A stretch of 47,892 bases of DNA from Methanosarcinales archaeon (GCA_021108405.1 JAIOQW010000181.1:1-47892), one strand, 5' to 3'. Numbered from the stretch's first letter, positions 16,904 to 25,684 are shown. The notes: generated by a model from the letters alone, not told the origin. Numbers and translations are program-made.

Positions 16904-16983
16904 CTTTAAAGGTTATCACTTCAAATGGATATCACCCATAAGGGTGAAAAACATGAATATATTTCAGGAAAAGGGAACACATG

Positions 16984-17159
16984 TATCCACTTCAAATCTA
17001 AGGGTAATAGAACAAAATCCTTCCTTCGGTCGGATTTTCTTGAGTATATTATCTTACAGATTATATATTATAAAAAATATTAGACAGGATCGACAGGATA
17101 TAACGCAACGTCAACATCCTGTAAATCCTGTCAAAATACCATGCTTTTTGAAGTGGATA
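16984..17159. mobile_element. Terminal-inverted-repeat element (TATCCACTTCAAA), copy A, with internal insertion
   Basis: The ends are TATCCACTTCAAA (16984-16996) and its inverse, finishing at 17159. The inside contains the palindrome built on GACAGGAT...ATCCTGTC. Copy B at 37442 is 124 bp; this copy is 176 bp because a hairpin module unit (M1 plus M7, about 17010-17065) sits inside it. The element starts 7 nt after the ribonucleotide reductase stop codon. No coding capacity is present and no clear target duplication is visible. Confidence 0.75.
17014..17065 (+). repeat. Hairpin array 4 (M1-M7) nested in the inverted-repeat element
   Basis: M1 (AAAATCC...GGATTTT) lies at 17014-17038. It is followed by a TTGAG linker and the M7 module containing TTATCTTACAGATTATA. 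The same M1-M7 pair occurs on the minus strand at 18952-19007 and on the plus strand at 39795-39846. The related element at 37442 has no such insertion, so this unit entered later. Confidence 0.75.
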
Positions 17160-17165
17160 TGTTTT

Positions 17166-18881
17166 TTAAAATGATCCGGATTCTGCAGTGCAGTAATTAC
17201 ATTCCAGTACCTGTTCATTACGGCTATGGTCCCTGTAAACAGTAATACCTTTACATCCCAGGTCATATGCAAGTTTAAATGCTCCTGATACCTCCTCCTT
17301 GGATGCATCATATTTGAAATTGATAGTCTTGGATACTGCATTTAACACATATTTTTGAAAAGCTGCCTGCAGCCGGATATGCCATTCATATTCCATATCA
17401 TGAGATGTCACGAAAAGCTTCTGTATAGGATCAGGGACCTCAAGCATACCTGAAACTGAACCAACAGCAGCAATACGGACCATTAATTCAGCAGAATAGA
17501 ATCCCTCTCTTTTTGCAATATATTCAAAATACGAATCAGTGAAGGTAAGTTTTTCACCTTCCATTACTGTTTTGATATATGAAACCGCATAGATCGGCTC
17601 TATCCCGCTACTGCATCCGGCAATAATGCTGATAGTACCTGTTGGTGCAATAGTGACCAAGGTCGCATTACGTACTCTTGCTCCATTTGATCTGTCATAG
17701 GTACTCCCAATAAAATTTTTGAAGACACCCCTGCGTTTTGCGATTTCTTCTGATGCCTGTACAGCTCGCTGATCAATAAAACCCATAACCTCTTCTGCAA
17801 CCTTTATTGCACCAGTAGAATTATATGGTATTCCCAATCTTATGAGCATATCTGCAAATCCCATCACACCCAGCCCTATCTTACGGTTTCCTTTGACCAT
17901 ACGTGTGATCTTATCGAGACCGAACTCTTCTAGATCTATCACATTATCAAGAAACCGTATGGCTATATCAATGATTCTTCCGAGTTTATCATAATCTATC
18001 CGGCCATTAGTTACCATTTTATTTAAATTAATAGAACCCAGATTGCAGGCTTCATATGCAAGCAGCGGCTGTTCGCCGCATGGATTGGTAGCTTCTATCA
18101 TACCAATTCCAGGTGTTGGATTGTCCCTGTTCATACGGTCAATGAATAATATTCCAGGTTCTCCACAACTCCAGGCAGACTCAACCATCAAGTCAAATAC
18201 CTTCATTGCCTCCTTACTAGCAGTTACCTTACCTGTACGCGGGTTTATCAATTCATAGGATTCTCCCTTCTCAACAGCTTCCATAAAACGATCGGTTACT
18301 GCTACTGAGAGGTTGAAATTGGTCAGCGCTCCTGGCTGGCGCTTCGTAGTAATAAATTCTATAATATCAGGATGGTCAACCCTTAATATCCCCATATTAG
18401 CACCTCTGCGGCGTCCGCCCTGACGTACAGCCCCAGTGGCAGCATCAAATACTCCCATGAATGATACTGGTCCACTGGCAATGCCACCGGTAGTTCCTAC
18501 TATATCCCCGGCAGGCCTTAATCTACTGAAACTAAAACCTGTTCCACCCCCACTCTGATGGATCAAGGCTGCAGTCTTAAGCGTCTCAAAGATATCTTCA
18601 AGTGAATCTTTAACAGGTAATACAAAACAGGCTGCAAGCTGTTGTATCTTAGTACCGGCATTCATCAAGGTAGGTGAATTGGGTAGAAACTCCAGATTGG
18701 CCATTACATTATAGAACTCCTGCCCGGAATCGGTCCTCTCATGATACATCAGGTCTGCAGAGGCTACATAATTAGCAACCCGCCTGAACATCTGCTCAGG
18801 TGTTTCTATGACTTTTCCACATTCGTCCTTTAGCAGGTATCTACGCTTTAGTACCTTCAATGCATTATCTGTAAGTTCCAC
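17166..18881 (-). CDS. nrdJ: Adenosylcobalamin-dependent (class II) ribonucleotide reductase
   Basis: The protein reduces ribonucleotides to deoxyribonucleotides using a B12-generated thiyl radical. Counting from the upstream TTG at 18896, the active-site set is Cys90 (LAACFVLP), Asn271-Cys273-Glu275 (ATNPCGEQPL) and Cys284 (EACNLGS). Other family stretches include NSPTLMNAG and SGGGTGFSFSRLRP. The C-terminus ends in a CNYC pair that can relay electrons. I prefer GTG 18881 as start because GGTGG lies correctly spaced before it. At about 571 residues it lacks an N-terminal ATP cone and is at the short end of the family. A hairpin unit lies between it and metF. Confidence 0.93.
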   Translation of the reverse strand: MELTDNALKVLKRRYLLKDECGKVIETPEQMFRRVANYVASADLMYHERTDSGQEFYNVMANLEFLPNSPTLMNAGTKIQQLAACFVLPVKDSLEDIFETLKTAALIHQSGGGTGFSFSRLRPAGDIVGTTGGIASGPVSFMGVFDAATGAVRQGGRRRGANMGILRVDHPDIIEFITTKRQPGALTNFNLSVAVTDRFMEAVEKGESYELINPRTGKVTASKEAMKVFDLMVESAWSCGEPGILFIDRMNRDNPTPGIGMIEATNPCGEQPLLAYEACNLGSINLNKMVTNGRIDYDKLGRIIDIAIRFLDNVIDLEEFGLDKITRMVKGNRKIGLGVMGFADMLIRLGIPYNSTGAIKVAEEVMGFIDQRAVQASEEIAKRRGVFKNFIGSTYDRSNGARVRNATLVTIAPTGTISIIAGCSSGIEPIYAVSYIKTVMEGEKLTFTDSYFEYIAKREGFYSAELMVRIAAVGSVSGMLEVPDPIQKLFVTSHDMEYEWHIRLQAAFQKYVLNAVSKTINFKYDASKEEVSGAFKLAYDLGCKGITVYRDHSRNEQVLECNYCTAESGSF

Positions 18882-18951
18882 ACAAATAACCACCAATGAA
18901 ATTTATAAAATATATCCGGGTTTCGACACTGTACCATTTTCCAGTTATTTT

Positions 18952-19007
18952 AGTATATAATCTGTAAGATAATAAACTCAAGAAAATCCGACCGAAGGGA
19001 GGATTTT
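18952..19007 (-). repeat. Hairpin array 5 (M1-M7) after metF
   Basis: Read on the minus strand, M1 (19007-18983) begins about 10 nt after the metF stop codon and is followed by M7 (about 18976-18952). The arrangement equals the nested unit at 17014. Upstream, 18925-18950 carries GACACT..CATTTTCCAGTTATTTT, a short sequence that returns near 47805-47825. Confidence 0.78.
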
Positions 19008-19017
19008 GTTCTTCAGA

Positions 19018-19887
19018 CTATAACAATGAACACATTTCAAGCAAACGCTTTGTATGCTCATGTTTACCAATAGGCATGATATGAACTCCCTGGCAATTCT
19101 CCCTGATCCTCTCAATGGTCTCTGCAGCGATCTTTAGTCCCTCAGTGATAGGTTCTGATGCTGATTCCATTCGATTGACCGTTGTTTGTGGTATCTTCAC
19201 ACCAGGGATATTTTCGATCATGAATCCGGCACTTTTTGCAGACCGCAGCGGTATGATCCCTGCTATCACAGGGATATTTACGGATTTGAATTCATCCATA
19301 AACTCATTGAATAAATCCGTATCATACACTGCCTGGGTCTGGATGAAACGTGCACCAGCCGCTATTTTCTTTTGAAACTTTATACGTGTAAAACCCAGTG
19401 GTCTTGCACCCGGGTTTACTACAGCACCGGCACATAATGACGTGGCTCCCTCAAGAGGATTATCCATAAGATCAAAACCCCTGTTCATTTTATTTATCAC
19501 CTGTAACATCTGCACGGAATCCAGGTCAAATACAGGTTTGGCATAAGGGTGATCACCCATGGTAGTGAAATCCCCAGACATGGCCAGGATATTACGTATC
19601 CCCAACGCATGGGCTGCCAGTAGATCGGACTGGATAGCTATTCTATTGCGGTCCCTGCAGGTCAGGTGCATAATAGTATCTATATTCATCTTGATCAATT
19701 TACTACTAAGTACTAAGGGAGACATCCTTACCATTGCTCTTGGGCAGTCAGTGACATTTACAGCATCTACTATGGCCTGCAGTAGTGCCGCTTCTGAGAG
19801 AAAAACTGATATATCAGTACCTTTAGGCGGACATATCTCTGCTGTCACAATGAATTTTCCTGATTCAATCGCCTCTTCCAAACCCAT
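19018..19887 (-). CDS. metF: 5,10-methylenetetrahydrofolate reductase, MetF family
   Basis: This 289-residue TIM-barrel flavoprotein would convert methylene-THF to methyl-THF or the reverse. Family features are the start GKFIVTAEICPPKGTD with the conserved acidic residue, HLTCRDRNR (about 74-82), ILAMSGDFTTMGDHP (about 99-113), and RFIQTQAVYD (about 187-196) in the flavin and folate site. It follows metV with a 1-nt gap, and GGGGGT before its ATG lies within the metV end. MetVF pairs act together in acetogens and in some archaea. In ANME-1 MetF has been proposed to replace Mer. Here the setting next to glyA, folD and folP favours biosynthetic C1 supply on THF. Confidence 0.92.
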   Translation of the reverse strand: MGLEEAIESGKFIVTAEICPPKGTDISVFLSEAALLQAIVDAVNVTDCPRAMVRMSPLVLSSKLIKMNIDTIMHLTCRDRNRIAIQSDLLAAHALGIRNILAMSGDFTTMGDHPYAKPVFDLDSVQMLQVINKMNRGFDLMDNPLEGATSLCAGAVVNPGARPLGFTRIKFQKKIAAGARFIQTQAVYDTDLFNEFMDEFKSVNIPVIAGIIPLRSAKSAGFMIENIPGVKIPQTTVNRMESASEPITEGLKIAAETIERIRENCQGVHIMPIGKHEHTKRLLEMCSLL

Positions 19888-19888
19888 A

Positions 19889-20509
19889 TCATAACCCCCG
19901 GTTATATTCTGTAGGAGCTAAAATCTTATTTAGCACTGGCAGCATATTCTTTGCTTCCATTACCTCATATATCCTGGTCCAGATGCATTTGCGCTCCCGT
20001 ACCTCACATTCACCATCATTAGACCCACCACAGGGTCCGTTTAATTGAGACTTGGGACATCCGGATTTGGGGCATAGACCGCTAAAAAATCCCACAGTAC
20101 ACTGCCCGCACATAGAGCACATTTCAAGAAGGATCTCATCATTTAATGCAGCCCCCAGGGACACAGTATCCAGAGCAGGAATTACTATCTTATCACAGAT
20201 CCGTCCCAGCAGTGAAACTCCGATACCACAGCTCATTACCAGCAGTACTTCCGCATCCGAAATAACAGGTTGTTCCTTAATAAGGCTCTCCCACGACTCT
20301 ATACTGCAGGCATGTTTGAGCACTACTCCATCAATTACATCCATTCTATTATCCTGCAATTGAGAGATCATATTTTTTACTTCCGGCTCACCGCCTGTTT
20401 TTAATTTACCGGCACATAGACTGCAACCTACTACACAGATTTTAAGATCCGCGATAGGATCTAGCTGATCCAGTATTTCTTCTATTGATTTGGATCGTGT
20501 GACTATCAT
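19889..20509 (-). CDS. metV: MetV-type zinc/iron-sulfur partner of MetF
   Basis: This 206-residue protein belongs to the 'methylenetetrahydrofolate reductase C-terminal' family that partners MetF. Cys-rich motifs are visible in CVVGCSLCAGKLKTGG (about 25-40) and in a C-terminal block reading CSMCGQC, then CPKSGCPKSQLNGPCGG, GECEVRERKC. These could bind a 4Fe-4S cluster and zinc and pass electrons to the MetF flavin. AGGT lies 8 nt before the ATG. The gene overlaps metF functionally and almost physically, as the last gene pair of the minus-strand folate cluster. A 148-bp repeat-bearing gap separates it from folP, so an extra promoter or processing site is possible. Confidence 0.88.
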   Translation of the reverse strand: MIVTRSKSIEEILDQLDPIADLKICVVGCSLCAGKLKTGGEPEVKNMISQLQDNRMDVIDGVVLKHACSIESWESLIKEQPVISDAEVLLVMSCGIGVSLLGRICDKIVIPALDTVSLGAALNDEILLEMCSMCGQCTVGFFSGLCPKSGCPKSQLNGPCGGSNDGECEVRERKCIWTRIYEVMEAKNMLPVLNKILAPTEYNRGL

Positions 20510-20559
20510 TGAAATTACCTGCTGTTTTTAATTAGTATGATTCATTGTTTATATTATCT

Positions 20560-20643
20560 GCCACAGAGAGCACAGAGAAAAAAAACTCTATGTTCTCTGT
20601 GAGCTCTGTGGCTATCATTTTTGCCCTCTGATTTGAAGTGGAT
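20560..20643. repeat. Hairpin element with CCACAGAG stem and half terminal repeat
   Basis: GCCACAGAGAGCACAGAG at 20560 pairs with CTCTGTGAGCTCTGTGGC, ending at 20612. It is followed by GATTTGAAGTGGAT, the inverse of the TATCCACTTCAAA terminus, ending at 20643. The inverse of this stretch matches 36628-36665 closely, including AAAAATGATAG between the terminus and the stem. This shows they are copies of one element. It lies between folP and metV. Confidence 0.7.
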
Positions 20644-20653
20644 TATGTATGCT

Positions 20654-20700
20654 ATATCTATTGTGTGTCATATCTATTGTGTGTCATATCTATTGTGTTC
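20654..20700. repeat. 16-bp tandem repeat across the folP stop codon
   Basis: The unit ATATCTATTGTGTGTC occurs nearly three times in a row. It covers the last codons and the stop of folP. The period is not a multiple of three, so changes in copy number would alter the C-terminal tail only. Confidence 0.7.
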
Positions 20701-21527
20701 TTGATTGATTCTGCTACTTGTATAGCATCAACAGTATCTGCCACATCATGCGTCCTTATAATATGAGCTCCATTATAAACCGCAATAGCAGTTGCAGCTA
20801 ATGACCCTACGAGTCTTCCGGCTGGCGGCTTATTAACTACTTCTCCTATAAAAGATTTTCGTGAGATTGCGATCAGTATGGGTTTGCCAAATACCTTCAA
20901 ACGTTCCAGTTCCCTGATCGTCTCAAAATCATATTCGGGAATCTTTTGTGGTATCCATCTACCTATAGCCGGGTCAATAATGATCTTATCCGGTGCAATG
21001 CCGTTTTCCTCTGCCTTCTGTATAATATTGTTCAGTGACCTTAATACTTCATCCATGCCTATGGGATCGCCAGGTACTGTATTTGAGGCCATGACAACTA
21101 CAGGACATTGATATTCACCTATCACATCTGCCATAAGCGGATCATTGGAAAAACCGCTGACATCATTTATAATATGTGCCCCCATTTCGAGAGCTTCTTT
21201 AGCCAGATTCGCGTACTGTGTATCCACCGATATGGGCACATCAATATTATTCAGCAACAATTCAAGTGATGGGATCAGTCGTTTGCGTTCTTCTTCACTG
21301 GAGATCTTATCTCCCAAAGGCCATGTGGACCTCCCTCCGATATCCAGGAATACAGCACCTTCTGCTACCATCTTCTTAGCATATGATACTATATTCTCTT
21401 GCTCGATCACCGAATCTTTATAAAAGGATTCATGACTTAAATTTATGACACCCATAATACGTACCGGATGTACATCACCCACGGTAATCCCGGCAATCGT
21501 GGTATCTGCTATCATTTCAACAGCCAT
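20658..21527 (-). CDS. folP: Dihydropteroate synthase family protein
   Basis: This 289-residue TIM-barrel enzyme would join a pterin pyrophosphate to p-aminobenzoate or a derivative. Visible motifs in order are IMGVINLSHESFYKDS (about 24-39), LDIGGRSTWPLGD (about 61-73), ISVDTQYANLAKEALEMG, HIINDVSGFSN, IIIDPAIGRW, AISRKSFIGEV and IIRTHDVAD. These correspond to the canonical DHPS loops but with several changes, for example LSHESF for the usual TPDSF and GGRSTW for GGESTR. The substrate could therefore be a THF or a methanopterin precursor. The neighbours folD and glyA favour folate. The ATG lies 8 nt after the folD stop. A 16-bp tandem repeat covers its 3' end. Confidence 0.88.
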   Translation of the reverse strand: MAVEMIADTTIAGITVGDVHPVRIMGVINLSHESFYKDSVIEQENIVSYAKKMVAEGAVFLDIGGRSTWPLGDKISSEEERKRLIPSLELLLNNIDVPISVDTQYANLAKEALEMGAHIINDVSGFSNDPLMADVIGEYQCPVVVMASNTVPGDPIGMDEVLRSLNNIIQKAEENGIAPDKIIIDPAIGRWIPQKIPEYDFETIRELERLKVFGKPILIAISRKSFIGEVVNKPPAGRLVGSLAATAIAVYNGAHIIRTHDVADTVDAIQVAESIKNTIDMTHNRYDTQ

Positions 21528-21533
21528 GGATAA

Positions 21534-22388
21534 TCATTTATTGATCCTGCTTGCAGACTCCAGTGTATGCTGCAAAAGTATTGAGATGGTCATGGGACCA
21601 ACGCCTCCGGGAACAGGAGTGATGAGTGATACTTTAGGTAGTACAGCCTCATAATCCACATCACCTACTACTTTACCATCTATCTTACTAATACCCACAT
21701 CAAATATAATTGCTCCCTCTTTTATCATATCTTCCTTGATCAGGTGTGCAACGCCAGTAGCTGAGATCAAAATATCAGCCTGTGTTGTATACCGCTTAAG
21801 ATCATCAGTGAAAATATGGCATACAGAAACAGTAGCATTGCGGTTTAACAGCATAGCTGCAAGCGGCTTTCCTACTACATTACTATGCCCTACGATCACT
21901 GCATTCTTACCTTCGATCACGACATTATATTCTTCCAGTGCCCTGATAATACCTTTAGGGGTACATGGAACAAGTTCTTCTTTACCGATCAACAACCGGC
22001 CCATATTCACAGGATGAAAGCCATCGGCGTCCTTATCTGGTGCAATGGCTTCCATAGCTGCTTGTTCATCAAGATGTGGTGGCAGGGGTAGCTGGACAAG
22101 GATACTGTGGATGTCGTTTCTATCATTCAATGTATTGATCAATGCAGTTAATTCATCCTGTGTACTATCAGCGGGCAGGGAATGGTCTTCGGCATGAATA
22201 CCTACTCGATCACATGCTTTATGTTTTAACCTGATATACATCCTTGAAGCTTCATCATCACCGACAAGTACAGTAGCCAGACCGGGAGTGAGACCGGTCT
22301 TTGCTTTTAATTTTTCGTTGCCTGATCTGACCTCTTCTTCGATCTCTTTTGCAATAGCCCGCCCGTCTATGATCTTTTCATTAGGCAT
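21534..22388 (-). CDS. folD: Bifunctional methylene-THF dehydrogenase/methenyl-THF cyclohydrolase FolD
   Basis: This 284-residue enzyme interconverts methylene-, methenyl- and formyl-THF with NAD(P). Family signatures are [27 protein letters not shown] (about 39-65, with Tyr and the catalytic Lys in YIRLKHK), [13 protein letters not shown] (about 95-107), [13 protein letters not shown], the nucleotide loop [15 protein letters not shown] and the C-terminal [11 protein letters not shown]. All expected catalytic positions are intact. A GAGGT ribosome site lies 7 nt before the ATG, and the gene follows glyA after about 10 nt. FolD is specific for THF rather than tetrahydromethanopterin, which supports the presence of a true folate C1 pool. 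Confidence 0.96.
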   Translation of the reverse strand: MPNEKIIDGRAIAKEIEEEVRSGNEKLKAKTGLTPGLATVLVGDDEASRMYIRLKHKACDRVGIHAEDHSLPADSTQDELTALINTLNDRNDIHSILVQLPLPPHLDEQAAMEAIAPDKDADGFHPVNMGRLLIGKEELVPCTPKGIIRALEEYNVVIEGKNAVIVGHSNVVGKPLAAMLLNRNATVSVCHIFTDDLKRYTTQADILISATGVAHLIKEDMIKEGAIIFDVGISKIDGKVVGDVDYEAVLPKVSLITPVPGGVGPMTISILLQHTLESASRINK

Positions 22389-22398
22389 AGTGATAACC

Positions 22399-23634
22399 TC
22401 ATATGTATATAGGGAACCCGGAACACAGTTGCCTGATCTTTTGTTTTATGTCATCAAGTTTGTTATCATCTGATACATGTCTGAGTACTATATCAATATA
22501 GTCTGCAATGATATGCATCTGTTGTTCTTTCATTCCCCTGGTACTAACTGCAGGTGTCCCTATCCTGATACCGCTAGTAACAAAAGGACTGCGGGTCTCG
22601 AAAGGAATGGTGTTTTTATTGACTATGATCCCTGCTTTTCCCATAGCGGCTTCAGCGTCTTTTCCTGTGAGATCAAGTTTAGTAAGGTCTACCAGCATAA
22701 GATGATTATCAGTACCACCGGAGACAATCTCATGCCCTTTATCTATCAGGTCGTTTGCAAGCGTCTTTGCATTGATCACTACCTGCTGCTGGTATTCGTT
22801 GAATTCTGGGGTCAGAGCTTCCTTGAATGCTACTGCTTTAGCAGCAATAGTATTCATTGAAGGTCCGCCCTGGATGCCAGGGAATATGGATTTATCGATC
22901 TCCTTTGCATATTTGGCCCTGCACATGATAAGACCGCCACGAGGACCTCTGAGTGTCTTATGAGTTGTAGTAGTAACGAAATCCGCATGAGGTATCGGAC
23001 TTTGATGAACACCTGCTACTATTAAACCTGCAATATGAGCAATATCTGCCAACAGGTATGCACCTACTTCATCCGCTATCTCTTTGAATCTTACAAAATC
23101 AAGTTCCCTTGGATAAGCACTGGCTCCTGCTACTATCATCTTCGGCTGACTTTCTTTAGCCATTTCCATTAATGCATCATAATCAATAGTCCTGGTCTCT
23201 CGGCTCACACCATAAGGTATTATGTTGTAGAATTTACCACAGAAATTTACCGGACTACCGTGTGATAGGTGACCTCCGTGAGATAGGTCCATACCCATAA
23301 TAGTATCACCTGGTTTCAATACAGCAAAGTAAACACCCATATTAGCAGTAGATCCCGAATGTGGTTGTACATTTACATGCTCAGCACCGAACAGGTCCTT
23401 TGTTCGTTTGATGGCCAGTTCTTCTGCCACATCCACATATTCACACCCGCCGTAATATCTCTTCCGGGAATAGCCTTCAGCATATTTATTTGTCATTATG
23501 CTGCCTTGAGCTTCCATTACAGCTTTACTGGTATAGTTCTCAGATGCGATCAAGTTGAGTTTATATTCCTGGCGATCAAGTTCGTGTTTAAAAGCTTCTG
23601 CTATTTCAGGGTCTATTTCTGAAATATATGACAT
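22399..23634 (-). CDS. glyA: Serine hydroxymethyltransferase
   Basis: This 411-residue PLP enzyme transfers the serine hydroxymethyl group to tetrahydropterin, giving glycine and the methylene form. The N-terminus has [19 protein letters not shown] and [18 protein letters not shown]. The PLP lysine lies in [16 protein letters not shown] (about 221-236). It is full length. AAGGAG precedes the ATG by about 11 nt. It is the first gene of the operon glyA-folD-folP-metV-metF, transcribed away from the DUF1858 gene. In methanogens SHMT may use either pterin; the presence of FolD beside it suggests THF. Confidence 0.97.
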   Translation of the reverse strand: MSYISEIDPEIAEAFKHELDRQEYKLNLIASENYTSKAVMEAQGSIMTNKYAEGYSRKRYYGGCEYVDVAEELAIKRTKDLFGAEHVNVQPHSGSTANMGVYFAVLKPGDTIMGMDLSHGGHLSHGSPVNFCGKFYNIIPYGVSRETRTIDYDALMEMAKESQPKMIVAGASAYPRELDFVRFKEIADEVGAYLLADIAHIAGLIVAGVHQSPIPHADFVTTTTHKTLRGPRGGLIMCRAKYAKEIDKSIFPGIQGGPSMNTIAAKAVAFKEALTPEFNEYQQQVVINAKTLANDLIDKGHEIVSGGTDNHLMLVDLTKLDLTGKDAEAAMGKAGIIVNKNTIPFETRSPFVTSGIRIGTPAVSTRGMKEQQMHIIADYIDIVLRHVSDDNKLDDIKQKIRQLCSGFPIYI

Positions 23635-23786
23635 GTCAAATTTTTCTCCTTATTAAATCCTTGAAATTATTAATTGAACTGCTAACCAAATAACAGGATT
23701 AATCTTAAGGTTTACTAAATAAATACCTTTTATGGATCAATTTATGTATTATTAAGATATATTGGTCGCAACAGGTGTATAGAATT

Positions 23787-24023
23787 ATGTCAAATAATAA
23801 TAAAATTACCGGTGATATGAATATTGAAGAGATAGTATCCAACTATCCCCAGACACTTGGGATTTTTTTCCAATATGGGTTAGGGTGTATCGGATGCCAT
23901 GCTGCTTCCTATGAGAGTTTGGCCGAAGGTGTTGCAGCACATGGTATCAGTCTGGAAGCTATTCTGAAGGATATTAATGACCTGATAGCAAATATGGAAG
24001 CTGAAGCTTCAACAAATGAATAG
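23787..24023 (+). CDS. DUF1858 / hybrid-cluster-associated redox disulfide protein
   Basis: This small acidic protein of 78 residues carries the DUF1858 pattern: an N-terminal helix (MNIEEIVSNYPQTLGIFFQYG), then GLGCIGCHAASYESLAEG with a CxxC pair, and a helical tail. Such domains are thought to take part in redox or persulfide chemistry and accompany hybrid cluster proteins or iron-sulfur enzymes in anaerobes. I choose ATG 23787 because AGGTG lies 9 nt before it; a GTG at 23775 overlaps that site. It is divergent from glyA and is followed by another small gene. Confidence 0.85.
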   Translation: MSNNNKITGDMNIEEIVSNYPQTLGIFFQYGLGCIGCHAASYESLAEGVAAHGISLEAILKDINDLIANMEAEASTNE

Positions 24024-24104
24024 AAAATCGATACATATTTAAGGTATTATGACGAAAAACAAATTAAGGAGTAAAATTTTTACAAAGGGGGATATATACA
24101 TATC

Positions 24105-24242
24105 ATGGATCAGAAAATAGAAAAATGCGGCGATGGTAAATCCGTTTTGTTGTCCACGAAGAAAAACATGGACAAGAAATTGGAAGATGAGCTTAGCCAA
24201 TGGATGATTGAAGATTTCTTTACACCATATCAGGCATCGTAA
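24105..24242 (+). CDS. Small charged protein, unknown (45 aa)
   Basis: ATG 24105 opens a 45-codon frame preceded by AAGGGGGAT about 12 nt upstream and a TATA-like CATATTTAAGG near 24034. The product starts MDQKIEKCGDGKSVLL, has a single Cys and is rich in Lys, Asp and Glu. It has a helical middle and an aromatic end (FFTPYQAS). The strong ribosome site and position between two Cys-rich small genes argue for a real gene. I do not recognise the family. Confidence 0.5.
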   Translation: MDQKIEKCGDGKSVLLSTKKNMDKKLEDELSQWMIEDFFTPYQAS

Positions 24243-24270
24243 TTATCTTATTATTATCGATCGCAAGGAC

Positions 24271-24391
24271 AAGAAAATGCTCACTTTGTTCGCATTTACT
24301 TGAGATATATTTTTATAAAATATATACAGCAAGAAAATGCTCACTTTGTTCGCATTTATTTGAGTACATCAAGTTTTACTTGATATACTAT
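24271..24391 (+). repeat. Hairpin array 6 (M5-M8-M5-M6)
   Basis: M5 stems (AAAATGC...GCATTT) occur at 24274-24297 and 24334-24357, exactly 60 bp apart. Between them lies M8 (ATATATTTTTATAAAATATAT, about 24305-24325) and at the end M6 (24364-24391). The unit 24271-24330 occurs again, inverted and with only about two differences, at 39681-39740. The array lies directly before the zinc-finger gene. Confidence 0.82.
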
Positions 24392-24411
24392 AAAAAAAGG
24401 CGGGAAATAGC

Positions 24412-24597
24412 TTGGAATTGAAAGGAATATGCGAAATCTGCCAGACCGCAGGTACAATGTACACTTGTGCACTATGCGGCCGTCTGGTATGTAGTAATTG
24501 TTTTGATATTGCAAGAGGTGTTTGTATCCGGTGCATCCGTGGAAATAGCTCTGGTTCTATTGTTCATTATCCAGTTTACCCTCCCCCTCTTCGATAA
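24412..24597 (+). CDS. Small zinc-binding protein with four CxxC pairs
   Basis: This 61-residue protein has Cys pairs CEIC (8-11), CALC (20-23), CSNC (28-31) and CIRC (39-42), enough to bind two zinc ions in a cross-braced B-box/RING-like way. Proteins of this kind are common in methanogens, but their roles are unknown; nucleic-acid or protein binding is likely. The start is TTG 24412, with GGCGGG 8 nt upstream. The last 41 bases overlap the end of the convergent DHH-like gene, an unusual arrangement that could allow antisense control. A hairpin array lies just upstream in its leader. Confidence 0.75.
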   Translation: MELKGICEICQTAGTMYTCALCGRLVCSNCFDIARGVCIRCIRGNSSGSIVHYPVYPPPLR

Positions 24598-25612
24598 CTT
24601 TTAAAAAACGTGAGGAAATGGAATCACTAATTGTATCAAGCATTAGTTCCCTGCTATTGGAATTATTCCGGTCTTTAGTGATAATATCAAACAATCCCAG
24701 CGGCATAGTAATAGATGCATAGGATGGACCCCCCACAATATTTCCGCAATGTCCGAATGCTTTTTTAAATATTTGCTTCAAATTGATCTCAATATCATTA
24801 GTAATTGCATATGCATATATATTGGATGTATCCACTGCAAATATCAAAGCAGTAGATATTCCTTCTAACTCCAGCATATATTTACAGACCTTGGATAATG
24901 TGTTTGGGTCTTTTACATAGCCTGTGTTGGCTATAAGGTATACGTCCTTAATGACCCGGTTGGAAATGGCCTTGGCAAGATCATTAAATGTCTCGGATTT
25001 CACACTCGGGTTTTCCAGTTTAAGAAGTAGATCATGATCTATTTGTCCCAATACATACAGATAAGCTTCCAGTCCGTTATAATTAATATTAGTTAAGAAT
25101 GTCCTGGTCATGTCCCTTATGGCATATAAAAGCAGGGTTCCTGCAGTTTTACTTATAGGGATATTCAGGCTTTTCAAATACTGTATCATAATAGTGGAAG
25201 TAGTCTCCACATCAGCTCGTATATCTTTATAATCACTTTTTATATCTTTAGTGGCTGCCCTGGAATGAGAAATGATCATAACAGGCAAACCAATTATTGT
25301 AGCAAGACCTTCCGGCAGTTCGCTGGTGACTACATCAATGAGTGCTACCGGACCGGAAAATTCAGTTGTGACAACAACCGGAAGGGGTTTAATATCAGAT
25401 TCCATGATATTGAATAGTCCCTTATGATGAATTGTACCGGTATAGTACCCTTTTATATTGATATGATAGAATTCGCAGATAATCTTGAAAGCACAAAAAC
25501 TTGCAAGGGAGTCTGAGCTCGGATCATTTCTGATTAATACCGTCAGTTCATCATTCGAATTTTTTAATATGCTACTAAATCTCCAACGCTTAAAGAATCC
25601 AAGTTTCTTCAA
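24557..25612 (-). CDS. DHH-family phosphoesterase-like protein with altered motifs
   Basis: This 351-residue protein has the two-domain outline of archaeal DHH/DHHA1 proteins (RecJ-like or nanoRNase-like). The first motif reads RNDPSSDSLAS (about 28-38) where active members have HxNPDxDAxxS. The third region reads ALIDVVTSELPEG and the DHH region reads MIISHSRA. The C-terminal DHHA1 glycine motif is GHCGNIVGGPSYAS (about 288-301). Several metal-binding Asp/His positions are thus changed or missing. It may be catalytically weak or serve as a binding protein. It is convergent with, and overlaps, the zinc-finger gene. Confidence 0.7.
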   Translation of the reverse strand: MKKLGFFKRWRFSSILKNSNDELTVLIRNDPSSDSLASFCAFKIICEFYHINIKGYYTGTIHHKGLFNIMESDIKPLPVVVTTEFSGPVALIDVVTSELPEGLATIIGLPVMIISHSRAATKDIKSDYKDIRADVETTSTIMIQYLKSLNIPISKTAGTLLLYAIRDMTRTFLTNINYNGLEAYLYVLGQIDHDLLLKLENPSVKSETFNDLAKAISNRVIKDVYLIANTGYVKDPNTLSKVCKYMLELEGISTALIFAVDTSNIYAYAITNDIEINLKQIFKKAFGHCGNIVGGPSYASITMPLGLFDIITKDRNNSNSRELMLDTISDSISSRFLKVIEEGEGKLDNEQ

Positions 25613-25684
25613 TATTTATTCCACCCAGTAATTAACAGTATCTGCAGATAATAATTATAGTTTTGGTCCTTAAATATTACCTTT

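Noticed and set aside
16944-17174. 76-codon plus-strand frame upstream of the ATPase-nuclease gene
   Set aside because: Its codons come almost entirely from the inverted-repeat element and its nested hairpin unit.
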